Assembly (NCBI RefSeq): GCF_003149085.1
Contig: NZ_QGDT01000005.1
Coordinates: 248,001 to 312,000 of the forward strand
Origin: Dyadobacter jejuensis
GTDB taxonomy: Bacteria > Bacteroidota > Bacteroidia > Cytophagales > Spirosomataceae
Direction of reading: 5' to 3'
Length of the DNA: 64,000 bases
The position numbers were made by a program, and so were the translations under genes. Below the pieces are notes generated by a model, which saw only the letters and a program-made list of their open reading frames with translations, did not search any database and was not told the origin of the DNA. Of the stretch, positions 56,638-64,000 are shown piece by piece (the stretch's first letter is position 1; each line of letters starts with the position of its first letter).

Positions 56638-57038
56638 AAGAAGAAACAAGAATTATGGCTCAATCTCCCCGTAAAGGATCTTAAAAAAACAAGGGTATTT
56701 TTCACTGAGTTAGGTTTTGAAGTCTTGCACGAAGGTCCGGAAGAAATGATAGGGTTTAGAATCGGCAGTGTTCCAGTGATGATGGTGACTGAGGAGCAGT
56801 TCGGGAAATATGCCATGCACATACCATCACGGACACCAGCAAGAGTGCCGAAGTACTCATTTCGGTAGGGGCTCCTCATAGGAAATATGTAGAAGATAGG
56901 GCCCTTAAAGTAGAAGCTGCTGGGGGAAAAGTGTTTTCTCCGCCAGCGGATATTCAAGGATGGATGTTCGGATGTGCCTTTACAGATTTAGATGGACACC
57001 GATGGAATCTGTTATATATGGATAAGTATAAAGGGTAG
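56638..57038 (+). pseudogene. VOC/glyoxalase-family gene, start lost and frameshifted
   Basis: One frame reads QELWLNLPVKDLKKTRVFF and FTELGFEVLHEGPEEMIGFR up to AMH near 56820. A second frame then continues TITDTSKSAEVLISVGAPHR and FGCAFTDLDGHRWNLLYMD to TAG 57036-57038. Together they give a normal VOC-fold protein of about 130 residues of the lactoylglutathione-lyase-like type. No in-frame ATG precedes the first frame (a stop lies just upstream), and a frameshift sits at about 56818-56825, so the gene is dead. It lies opposite the GlxA-type regulator. Confidence 0.8.
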
Positions 57039-57097
57039 TATGAATTATTTATTAACTTCAATATCTTGTAGGTCCATTTTTAAAGCACACTGTAACT

Positions 57098-57478
57098 ATG
57101 ACTAAAATAACCGTTACTCCAGATTGTGGAAACGCACCGAAGAAGGTCTTTCTCAAAGACTTTAACATAGCATTTGCAACTGGCGATGCTGATTTTATCA
57201 TCGATCATGTCAGCGATGATATATGTTGGGAAATATACGGTGACAAAACCATCCAGGGAAAGGAACAGTTTGCTAAAGAGATTAACCTCATGAAAAGCTA
57301 TGTAGCAGACGAAGTAGTCATTCATACGATCATTACCCATGGCAAAGAAGCGTCGCTCAATGGGGAGATGAAGATGGGGGATAAAACCTACGTTTTTTGT
57401 GATGTGTACCGCTTTGCAAGTGCAGGAAGTTCTATTATCAAAGAAATGCATTCATACGTGATTGAAACCAATAACTAA
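57098..57478 (+). CDS. SnoaL-like / NTF2-fold protein
   Basis: The 126-residue cytosolic product shows the NTF2-like pattern: a first helix (FLKDFNIAFATGDADFIIDHVS), DDICWEIYGDKTIQGKEQFA, then strands ending in FCDVYRFASAGSSIIKEMHSYVIE. SnoaL-like proteins bind small hydrophobic molecules or act as hydrolases and cyclases; no catalytic assignment is possible here. It is 43 bases before a PhnB-type VOC gene and belongs to a row of small enzymes. Confidence 0.85.
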   Translation: MTKITVTPDCGNAPKKVFLKDFNIAFATGDADFIIDHVSDDICWEIYGDKTIQGKEQFAKEINLMKSYVADEVVIHTIITHGKEASLNGEMKMGDKTYVFCDVYRFASAGSSIIKEMHSYVIETNN

Positions 57479-57521
57479 GTCGTTTTTAAATTTTAAATAG
57501 ATCATAAAATATTAGGGAATC

Positions 57522-57974
57522 ATGGCAGCAGTAAGTACTTATCTCAACTTTTCAAGAAATACAGAAGAAGCATTCATTTTTTACAGGTCCGTTTTTGGAG
57601 GCGATTTCTTTGGAAATGGCCCCATGAGGTTTGGCGATATTCCCCCGCAAGAAGGTATGCCTTCCATTGCCGAAGAGGATAAAAACCTTATCATGCATAT
57701 CGAATTAAAAATATTGGACTGCCACAATCTTATGGGGACCGATGCTCCTGAGTCGATGGGCTTCAGGTTGAACTTTGGTAACAATGCGTATATCAACCTC
57801 CAGCCCGATACGCGTGTGGAAACCAAGCAGCTATTCGATGCCCTGTCCGAAGGGGGAGAAGTAACCCAGGAGCTCCAAGATATGTTTTGGGGTGATTATT
57901 ATGGAAGTTGTATCGACAGGTTTGGGGTGCAGTGGATGTTTAATTGTGGGGAGAAAAATGAGGCAGAGCAATAA
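57522..57974 (+). CDS. PhnB-like VOC-family protein
   Basis: The 150-residue product opens with STYLNFSRNTEEAFIFYRSVFGG and ends with WGDYYGSCIDRFGVQWMFNC, the pattern of PhnB-type ('3-demethylubiquinone-9 methyltransferase-like') VOC proteins. These form glyoxalase-fold dimers of mostly unknown activity. The ATG of the next gene lies inside its end (ATGAGGCAGAGCAATAA), so the two are translationally coupled. Confidence 0.9.
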   Translation: MAAVSTYLNFSRNTEEAFIFYRSVFGGDFFGNGPMRFGDIPPQEGMPSIAEEDKNLIMHIELKILDCHNLMGTDAPESMGFRLNFGNNAYINLQPDTRVETKQLFDALSEGGEVTQELQDMFWGDYYGSCIDRFGVQWMFNCGEKNEAEQ

Positions 57975-58224
57975 AAAGCAAGTTTCACAAGAGGATACCA
58001 GCTATTCAATCATTGAAGTTTTCAAAACGAATGTGATGGATGGCAAGCAGGCCGAAAAAATAATCCGAAGGTTAAATGTGTTCTTCCCAAAGCACAAAAT
58101 CAATTTCGATCTCGAAGATTGTGACAACATCCTTCGGGTAGAGTCGGTGAGGGGGGGCATAGAATCGCAGGAAATAATAAAGGCGGTAGAACACCTCAAC
58201 TATACAATCGAAATTTTGGAATGA
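57958..58224 (+). CDS. Small HMA-like fold protein without CxxC
   Basis: From ATG 57958, which overlaps the VOC gene by 17 bases, the product has 88 residues. After a charged start, SIIEVFKTNVMDGKQAEKII and INFDLEDCDNILRVE follow the beta-alpha-beta pattern of a ferredoxin-like, heavy-metal-associated-type fold but without the metal-binding Cys pair. I recall similar short proteins in Bacteroidota with no assigned role. Upstream in-frame starts would lie inside the VOC gene and are rejected. Confidence 0.75.
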   Translation: MRQSNKKQVSQEDTSYSIIEVFKTNVMDGKQAEKIIRRLNVFFPKHKINFDLEDCDNILRVESVRGGIESQEIIKAVEHLNYTIEILE

Positions 58225-58301
58225 GTGAGGTTTTGGCCCGTCAGGCAGCGGGCTGAGTAAAGATGAGATTCGTAAATATAATTCTGAAATTATACTCTAT
58301 A

Positions 58302-58859
58302 ATGATGCGTAAACTTACCTCTTTTACTTTCCTATCCCTCAATGGCTATTACAAGGGAGAGAACGACGATACGAGCTGGCATCGCCATGGTGAAGAAGAA
58401 GGAAAATACTCCGAACAATCTCTTAGTGCGGACAACGCCCTTCTCTTTGGTAGAATCACCTATGAGATGATGTCCAATTTTTGGCCGACGCCAATGGCCG
58501 CAGAAATGTTTCCGGTAGTAGCGGCTGGCATGAATAACGCCGAGAAAATTGTATTCTCAAATACTTTAAAAATTCCGGATTGGAGTAACACCACCATTCT
58601 GAATGGTGATATTGTGGGCCGAATACGCAAGCTAAAATCAAGCGAAGGGCCTGACCTGACTATTTTAGGGAGTGGAAGTATTGTTTCACAGTTTTCTAAT
58701 GCGGGATTGATTGATATTTATCAAATCATGATCGATCCCGTGGCATTGCCAAGTGGTACTCCTCTTTTTGAAGGAATAAAAAGTAAGCTCGATTTGAAAC
58801 TCACGGATTCCAGGATATTCAAGAGTGGCGTGGTATTGCTCACTTATACTAAACCATAA
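58302..58859 (+). CDS. Dihydrofolate reductase-like (RibD C-terminal) protein, copy 1
   Basis: The start at 58302 (or 58305) gives MMRKLTSFTFLSLNGYYKGE; an upstream frame from 58263 adds a non-homologous leader. The roughly 185-residue product has the RibD C-terminal/DHFR-like fold: LLFGRITYEMMSNFWP, KIVFSNTLKIPDW, LTILGSGSIVSQFSNAGLID and a final strand with SGVVLLTY. Such proteins bind NADPH and are likely reductases of unknown substrate, not the essential folate enzyme. A broken paralogue begins four bases downstream. Confidence 0.87.
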   Translation: MMRKLTSFTFLSLNGYYKGENDDTSWHRHGEEEGKYSEQSLSADNALLFGRITYEMMSNFWPTPMAAEMFPVVAAGMNNAEKIVFSNTLKIPDWSNTTILNGDIVGRIRKLKSSEGPDLTILGSGSIVSQFSNAGLIDIYQIMIDPVALPSGTPLFEGIKSKLDLKLTDSRIFKSGVVLLTYTKP

Positions 58860-58862
58860 AAT

Positions 58863-59423
58863 ATGAGAAATGTTATTGCGGCCATAAACATGACGCTTGA
58901 CGGGATTTGCGACCATACAGCAGGCATGCCCGATGATGATTTACATCTACATTATGCCAGCCTAATAGGCCATGCTGGAGTAATTTTATATGGAAGGACG
59001 ACCTACCAGCTCATGCAATATTGGCAAACACTGCTAAAAAATCCTTCAGGCCAGAAAGCTATGGACGATTTTGCTTTGGCAATGGACAAAATACCAAAAA
59101 TTGTTTTTTCACGGACCTTAAAAAACACCGAATGGGAAAGTGCAGAATTGTCCAATCGCCCCCTTGAGGAAATGATTTCAGAACTCAAACAATCTCCCAA
59201 TGGGGAAAATAAAGATATCCTGGTCGGCAGTCGGAGGTGAATTATTCAGTTACTAAACCTGAATTTGATAGATGAGTTTCAGGTTTGCATTTACCCAATG
59301 CTTGAAGGAAAAGGTCGGGCCTTGTTTGACAAAATCAAAGACCAGAAAATTTTCAGCCTTGTAAATACAAAAATCTTCATGTCAGGAGCAATTGTGCTTT
59401 ATTACGAACCGAAGCGTCAATAG
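58863..59423 (+). pseudogene. Dihydrofolate reductase-like protein, copy 2, with in-frame TGA
   Basis: The frame from 58863 gives VIAAINMTLDGICDHTAGMP, ILYGRTTYQLMQYWQ and KIVFSRTLKNTEW, ending ILVGSRR at TGA 59238-59240. The same phase continues directly with IIQLLNLNLIDEFQVCIYPM and MSGAIVLYYEPKRQ to TAG 59421-59423. The stop thus replaces a sense codon in the strand where family members read GS-x-x-L-I-x-Q-L. Either the protein lacks its last third or the gene is inactive. It is paralogous to the gene just before it. Confidence 0.85.
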
Positions 59424-59619
59424 TCAAAGTGAAGTTTATCCAGGCATTCCATGATCATAATAGCCAATGGAAAAAAATAGCAGGGTACAGAAATCTGATG
59501 GACCAGGTGCCGCCTAGTATTACACTTGCCTAGGTTTGGGCCGGGTCGCTGGGTGTCAATTAAGCCGTCATTTTGTATTTGTATAGTTTCCCTACTGGTT
59601 CTAGGATTCAAGAGCATGA

Positions 59620-60444
59620 TTAGTTTATGCCCACCCCCGCACTGGCGTAGCCGGTAACTACATGGATATGACTCATCCCATCCGCAGAGATATTAAAAAC
59701 CAGCATTAACCTCGTTTGAGCGGTAATTGGTATATTAAGTCCGGAGGTAATACCATTGCTTATCGAGCCAATTGCTACTATTCCGGTAAGCGAAGGTGCT
59801 AGTGTAACTATAGCACCAGGGACCGGAGTAAAAAGGTCATTGAGAGTAGTGGATTGGTATAGTTGAGCGGATATGGTGACGGTAGAACCCACTAATGTTA
59901 TAGCAACTGTATTACTAAAATAGGCACTTATGGATGTAATGGTGCCATCCCGAGGCATAGAAAAAGCCATATTAGGAATAAATGCAGCACTAATGTTGCC
60001 GCCAACGAGGGAGATCCCAGAGGTTGAACTGCCAAATCCAATTACTGAAGCATTATCAGTTAAGCCTCCTACAGTAGTATTCATTGTGATGGGTGTACCA
60101 GAAGCGTAAGGAATGATGGTGGAAGGAGGATTGTTGGAAGGAGGTGTTACGGGTTTCCAGCTTCCGTCAAAATAATACAAACCAGGCGTATTATCGGTTT
60201 GATAGATGATTAGGCCATTTGCCGGAGAATCGATTCCGTCCCTTGTGCTTTGGTCCATTCTTGGTATGAGCAGGCCTTTGTCTGCCGATTGTACCTCAAG
60301 CTGGGCACTGGCATGTGGTGTGGTAGTACCAATGCCTACTTGTGCCCATGTCTTGAAAGAAAGAACCACTGAAAATATAGCGAAGAGAACGGATAAGAAC
60401 GTTAGACGTGGCAAGTTGGGTATATAAATCATGGTGCTTTTCAT
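59620..60444 (-). CDS. Secreted protein with Bacillus BclB-like C-terminal domain
   Basis: The 274-residue product has a signal/membrane segment (about 14-34). The Bacteroidota phrase [20 protein letters not shown] plus GLLIPRM follows, common in surface proteins. After a Pro/Asn-rich linker (100-110), residues 111-274 resemble the exosporium glycoprotein BclB C-terminal domain: [61 protein letters not shown] and GYASAG. That domain is known mainly from spore-formers as a trimeric surface head. It lies 21 bases downstream of the T9SS-sorted gene, likely in one operon. Surface display is inferred. Confidence 0.82.
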   Translation of the reverse strand: MKSTMIYIPNLPRLTFLSVLFAIFSVVLSFKTWAQVGIGTTTPHASAQLEVQSADKGLLIPRMDQSTRDGIDSPANGLIIYQTDNTPGLYYFDGSWKPVTPPSNNPPSTIIPYASGTPITMNTTVGGLTDNASVIGFGSSTSGISLVGGNISAAFIPNMAFSMPRDGTITSISAYFSNTVAITLVGSTVTISAQLYQSTTLNDLFTPVPGAIVTLAPSLTGIVAIGSISNGITSGLNIPITAQTRLMLVFNISADGMSHIHVVTGYASAGVGIN

Positions 60445-60465
60445 AATCAGGAGGGTGTTAACAGG

Positions 60466-61440
60466 TTAGGGTTTTACGATTTTATAGGAATGTATGGTGC
60501 CACTGGCATTTTGTAATTGGAGCAAGTATATTCCAGCAGGGAGGCTTTTGATGTCTATCGGCAGATGGTCGTAGGACCTCAGGAGCTCCTGTCCTTGAGT
60601 ATTAAGAAGCCGCAGTGAGGCGATGTCTTGCCTGTATTTTGGATGGATAACGATCCGATCCCCCACCGGGTTTGGATATACTACCACCGTAAATTCTTCG
60701 TCATTCGTTACGTTAATGATTTTACTAAATGCAAATGTCCCGTCCAGGTCCACCATTTTGAGCCGGTAAAGATTGTTGCCCAACCATGGATTATTGTCGA
60801 AAAATGAATAGGCTTTCGGTTCGGAACTATTAGTAGTAGACGTTACTCGTCCTAATGCCATCCAAGTTTTGTTATTAAGGCGTTTTTGGATCTCGAAGAA
60901 ATCGCTATTCGTTTCCTCGGTGGTTTTCCAGTTAAGTACGATTCGATTCTCCTCTTGCTTACCACCAAATTCAACCAAGGTTACCGGTAAAGCTCCTAAG
61001 GTAGCAGCAGTGATTTTGCTGATAGATACCTCGGGTGTGATACTGTTGTAAACATAATTGTCGTCACTGTTTACGGTACTACCCATACTCGTGATGGGTA
61101 CGTCGTTGCTGATATAGGCCACTTGAAGGTTACTTTCGATGTTTCCATTCAGTTCTGATGGATCTAAATAGTATAGACCCAGTTCGCCCTCAAATAGAAT
61201 GGGGGTGGCGAATTCATAAACTCTTGAAATACTGCTAGGGGAGCCCAGTATTTCAGTAGATGAAATGGTAAGGGCATTGTCGCTGATCGTCATATCGGCT
61301 GTGGGGGTGACGGTAAGGCCGTTAATCGCCGTGGAGGTGTTGCTGAGAATGGTCACGCCTTCGGTCCCAACGACAAACTGTGCTTGAATTGGTATGGTGG
61401 CCAATAATGCCAACATACCAGAGAGGAGGTAGTTTTTCAT
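60466..61440 (-). CDS. Secreted protein with T9SS type A C-terminal sorting domain
   Basis: ATG 61440 (MKNYLLSGMLALLATIPIQAQ) gives a clean signal peptide; an upstream frame from 61491 is less likely. The 324-residue product has a beta-rich N-terminal region (about 22-165). A fibronectin-like segment starts at LPVTLVEFGGKQEENRIVLN. The C-terminal sorting domain contains VVVYPNPVGDRIVI, RLLNTQGQELL, LPAGIYLLQLQ and a final KIVKP. This directs export through the type IX secretion system. Function of the passenger is not evident. Confidence 0.88.
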   Translation of the reverse strand: MKNYLLSGMLALLATIPIQAQFVVGTEGVTILSNTSTAINGLTVTPTADMTISDNALTISSTEILGSPSSISRVYEFATPILFEGELGLYYLDPSELNGNIESNLQVAYISNDVPITSMGSTVNSDDNYVYNSITPEVSISKITAATLGALPVTLVEFGGKQEENRIVLNWKTTEETNSDFFEIQKRLNNKTWMALGRVTSTTNSSEPKAYSFFDNNPWLGNNLYRLKMVDLDGTFAFSKIINVTNDEEFTVVVYPNPVGDRIVIHPKYRQDIASLRLLNTQGQELLRSYDHLPIDIKSLPAGIYLLQLQNASGTIHSYKIVKP

Positions 61441-62074
61441 GCCATCATATGATTTTATGGGATTACTTTGAATAGCGAATCCATGTATCATTTGATTAAA
61501 TCTACAATTTATTTTATTGAATATGAAGTTTATTGCATAGAATTAGCTCTATATCTTATTGTGTTTGAGTTAAATAGTTTAAAATCGGCTGAGGAGTGGG
61601 CGCTACAAAGAAAGAGTCTGTCCAAATTTTTATCAGTCCTTAAAGGCATACTGGGCTAATCGTGCTCCATCCATGTGCTGTTGAAACCGGGGGGGGGCGG
61701 TATATTTAAACCCATGCATCCCGCTGTGTTCACCTTGATAATTAGATTCAATAGATGTAATATTACAGCATTAATACCTATGGCAATTGCCAGACAAAGG
61801 ATTCCTGTAAATAAACCAAAGGACCTATTCGCTCACCCGTCAGGCGGAAGAAGACTTTATTCATAATTGTATAGGTTTAAAAAAATGGTGAATTACAAGC
61901 AGAAAAGTACATTTCCTCTATGGAAAACGCTTTTGAATGAACGGCACAAAGCTAGAATGATCAATCGATCAGGAATATGAACTGGCTTTCCGAATGGGTG
62001 GCAGACTGTAAAGAGAAGATTTAATCTATTTTTCCTATCCCCTCTAAGGATATTGAACCATTATTGAGTAGAAA
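61441..62074. other. Intergenic region, no convincing gene
   Basis: Short frames here (61468-61659, 61675-61866) lack protein-like composition. A run of seven G occurs just after 61689. It separates the minus-strand surface-protein pair from the plus-strand glycosidase and should hold both promoters, but no exact TAnnTTTG was found. Confidence 0.4.
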
Positions 62075-63142
62075 ATGAGTAGATTCATCAGGAAGGTAAG
62101 CGTAGGGTTTGTGGCGGCAGTATTTATGGCGTTAGTTGTTTATGGTCAGGTAGATAACCCCTTAAATCGGCTAGTACCTCGGGAGGAAATGGAACGTATT
62201 TTTGATGAAATCAAAACGCCATACAAATATGGTGTTGTGCTACAACATCCAGATACTACCAAGATGGTGGATAGTCCTACCATCTTTCGCAAAAACGATG
62301 TTTGGTATATGACATATATTGTTTTCGATGGTCATGGATATGAGACTTGGTTGTCGGAAAGTGATGATTTGCTTCACTGGAAATCGAAAGGAAAAATATT
62401 GTCGTTTACAGATGGGACTTGGGATGCTAACCAGAAAGCCGGCTATGTTTCTCTCGTTAATACCGAGTGGGGAGGTGATTATTCCGCAGAAAATTATAAA
62501 GACAAATACTGGATGACCTATTTGGGTGGAAATACGGCCGGATACGAATCCGGCACTTTAAAGATAGGTTTGGCAAACGCTACGACTTTGACGGAGGCCG
62601 TAGAATGGAATACCACTCATGCGCCACTATTGTCGCCCGAAGATGAGGATGTTCGTTGGTTTGAGAATAAAACCATTTATAAAAGTCTGGTCATTCATGA
62701 TAAGCTCCAACATACTGGGCATCCCTTTGTGATGTATTATAATGCAAAAGGCGACACGGCTAAGTATGAAAGTATTGCCATGGCCGTATCCGACGATATG
62801 CTCACCTGGAAGAGGTATGGAGAACATCCTATAATCACGAAGGGGAAAGGTATTTGTGGCGATGCGCAGATTGCGAAAATCGGTGATATTTATGTGATGT
62901 TCTATTTTGGGGCATTCTGGAAACCCGGCGCTTTCGAGCGCTTTGCCTGCTCGTATGACTTAATCAATTGGACAGACTGGGACGGAGCGGACTTGATCGC
63001 TCCGTCCGAGGCTTATGACAAAACCTATGCCCATAAGCCTTGGGTAATCCAGTGGAATGGTGTCGTTTATCACTTTTACAACGCCGTGGGTGAAAGCGGT
63101 AGGGTGATTGCCTTAGCGACGTCCAAAGATTTATCAAATTGA
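62075..63142 (+). CDS. Five-bladed beta-propeller glycosidase-like protein (GH43/GH32/GH130-like)
   Basis: The 355-residue product has a signal peptide (ending VVYGQ, about 26) and a propeller built from strands such as MVDSPTIFRKNDVWYMTYI, YWMTYLGG, HPFVMYYNAKG, DIYVMFYFGAF and HKPWVIQWNGVVYHFYNAVG. The D-S-P-T near the start of blade 1 fits the catalytic-Asp position in GH43/GH32-type enzymes. Family membership within the clan is not resolved. It is 615 bases from the nearest gene upstream and not part of the main polysaccharide locus, though it may serve related substrates. Confidence 0.72.
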   Translation: MSRFIRKVSVGFVAAVFMALVVYGQVDNPLNRLVPREEMERIFDEIKTPYKYGVVLQHPDTTKMVDSPTIFRKNDVWYMTYIVFDGHGYETWLSESDDLLHWKSKGKILSFTDGTWDANQKAGYVSLVNTEWGGDYSAENYKDKYWMTYLGGNTAGYESGTLKIGLANATTLTEAVEWNTTHAPLLSPEDEDVRWFENKTIYKSLVIHDKLQHTGHPFVMYYNAKGDTAKYESIAMAVSDDMLTWKRYGEHPIITKGKGICGDAQIAKIGDIYVMFYFGAFWKPGAFERFACSYDLINWTDWDGADLIAPSEAYDKTYAHKPWVIQWNGVVYHFYNAVGESGRVIALATSKDLSN

Positions 63143-63497
63143 TCGCTCTCATCCGTTCGGCCACCAAGCCTGAGCGTTAGGTGTTTCCGTAGTCCTATAC
63201 GGGATATTATAGAATGATTTTTGGTCTCGTATACGGCGGTTCGTTGGGGTTTTCTGGGCTACAAGTTCGACTAGAAATAATCGAGCCTTCGCTATATAAA
63301 TAGCAACTGCGATTCGCTGTTGCCCACTTTATCAGCTATTTTGTTTAAAGACAGGTCGGTTTATGTTATATTTATTGTTTAATATTTACTTCAGGGATTT
63401 GGACCAATAGGTCATAACAAGTCCGATACTAAATCGTAAAACGGTAGGCCCTCTGTCCCTTGCCAGGTTACAGATTGAAAAAATAAATACTCAAAAC
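63143..63497 (+). other. Intergenic region, no gene seen
   Basis: No protein-like frame or RNA gene is visible. A weak inverted repeat, GCAACTGCGATTCGCTGTTGC, lies near 63305-63325 and might end the glycosidase transcript; no T-tract follows. Confidence 0.35.
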
Positions 63498-64000
63498 ATG
63501 AAAGCGGCAATACGTAGAAGTTATGGTTCCCCAGATGCAATTAGAATTGAGGATATAGAAAAACCCATCCCCAATGAAAATCAACTCTTAATAAAGGTTC
63601 ATGCATGTACCGTCAATCGGACAGATTGCGCCATACTTAGTGCAAAACCCTTTATTATGCGCTTTCTTTTGGGATTGTTGCGACCCAGGAAAATAATATT
63701 GGGGACCGACTTTGCCGGTGAAGTAGTTTCAGTAGGTGCGAATGTCAGGTCTTTTAGCATGGGGGATGGGGTTTATGGTTTTAATGACTCGGGCCTTGGG
63801 TCACAGGCTGAATATACTTTGACAACGATCGATAATTTATTCCCCATTCCCGAAGAGGTAGGTTATCATCAAGCCGCAGCAAGTCTGGAAGGAGCTCATT
63901 ATGCCTACACTTTTATTCATAAAGTAAATATCCAATCTGGTCAGAAAGTACTGATCAATGGGGCAACTGGCGGGATTGGCTCGGCGCTCCTGCAATTTGT
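63498..64000 (+). CDS. MDR-family NAD(P)-dependent alcohol dehydrogenase/quinone oxidoreductase, cut by window edge
   Basis: From ATG 63498 the frame reads MKAAIRRSYGSPDAIRIEDI with no stop before 64000, giving about 167 residues. MDR landmarks are VHACTVNRTDC, GTDFAGEVVSVGANV, GDGVYGF and the cofactor motif VLINGATGGIGSALLQF. Cys and Glu ligands of zinc ADHs are not all present, so it is more like the quinone oxidoreductase/zeta-crystallin branch. The C-terminal half lies outside the window. Confidence 0.85.
   Translation, partial: MKAAIRRSYGSPDAIRIEDIEKPIPNENQLLIKVHACTVNRTDCAILSAKPFIMRFLLGLLRPRKIILGTDFAGEVVSVGANVRSFSMGDGVYGFNDSGLGSQAEYTLTTIDNLFPIPEEVGYHQAAASLEGAHYAYTFIHKVNIQSGQKVLINGATGGIGSALLQF

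Noticed and set aside
59620..60444. Sporulation-related function from the BclB-like domain
   Set aside because: Bacteroidota do not form exosporia; only domain similarity is claimed.
1..64000. tRNA, rRNA, CRISPR arrays, prophage or replication origin
   Set aside because: I looked for cloverleaf ends, repeat-spacer patterns, phage structural genes and origin-type repeats and saw none.

Overview
The window reads as a chromosomal segment of a polysaccharide-degrading member of the Bacteroidota. The evidence is a SusC/SusD pair with an upstream FecR-type anti-sigma factor, a type IX secretion (T9SS) C-terminal sorting domain, many short lipoprotein signals, and several promoters of the Bacteroidota -7 form TAnnTTTG. 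The enzymes point to red-algal galactans (agar/porphyran type), so a marine or alga-associated lifestyle is likely. A Cytophagales-like host is a guess; no rRNA or marker gene is present.

Layout. (1) 1-3213, minus strand: a three-gene iron-type operon of imelysin lipoprotein, di-haem oxidoreductase and a second imelysin (cut by the window edge). (2) 3584-10433: a catabolic module of a solute-binding-protein-like gene without signal peptide, two CaiB/BaiF CoA-transferases, a convergent IclR regulator, a crotonase and an AldA-like aldehyde dehydrogenase. Matching AT-rich inverted elements lie in front of the first gene and between iclR and the crotonase gene. (3) 10520-46596: a large polysaccharide utilisation locus. 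It holds two GH2 enzymes, FecR, SusC, SusD, two GH117-like enzymes, an Asp-box propeller protein, a DUF5060/DUF4038 (GH140-like) protein, three formylglycine-type sulfatases, a GH28, a GH28 remnant and a GH16. Inside it, 25908-33728 is a compact run of GH117, zinc alcohol dehydrogenase, SDR, aldehyde dehydrogenase, enolase-superfamily cycloisomerase/dehydratase, mutarotase and RhaT-like transporter. This fits release and oxidative catabolism of 3,6-anhydro-L-galactose: GH117 frees the sugar, the aldehyde dehydrogenase makes anhydrogalactonate, the enolase-family enzyme opens it to 2-keto-3-deoxy-galactonate, and the ADH/SDR pair epimerises it to KDG by oxidation and reduction. KDG kinase and aldolase are not in the window.

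(4) 46597-54675: a visibly more AT-rich accessory island with decayed genes. It carries a degenerate IS66-family element whose transposase gene is split exactly next to its first catalytic Asp codon by a group II intron (48926-50768), an unrecognised gene split by an in-frame stop, a Doc/Fic remnant, and a two-gene cassette (51977-53765) whose proteins share a C-terminal domain. That cassette is the best candidate here for something undescribed. (5) 54676-59423: small metabolic and stress-type genes (EEP phosphatase family, GlxA-type AraC regulator, VOC, SnoaL-like, two RibD/DHFR-like proteins), two of them broken. (6) 59620-64000: a protein with a Bacillus BclB-like C-terminal domain, a T9SS-sorted protein, a five-bladed-propeller glycosidase and the start of an MDR oxidoreductase.

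All functional names rest on reading motifs and recalled family features; no database search was run.
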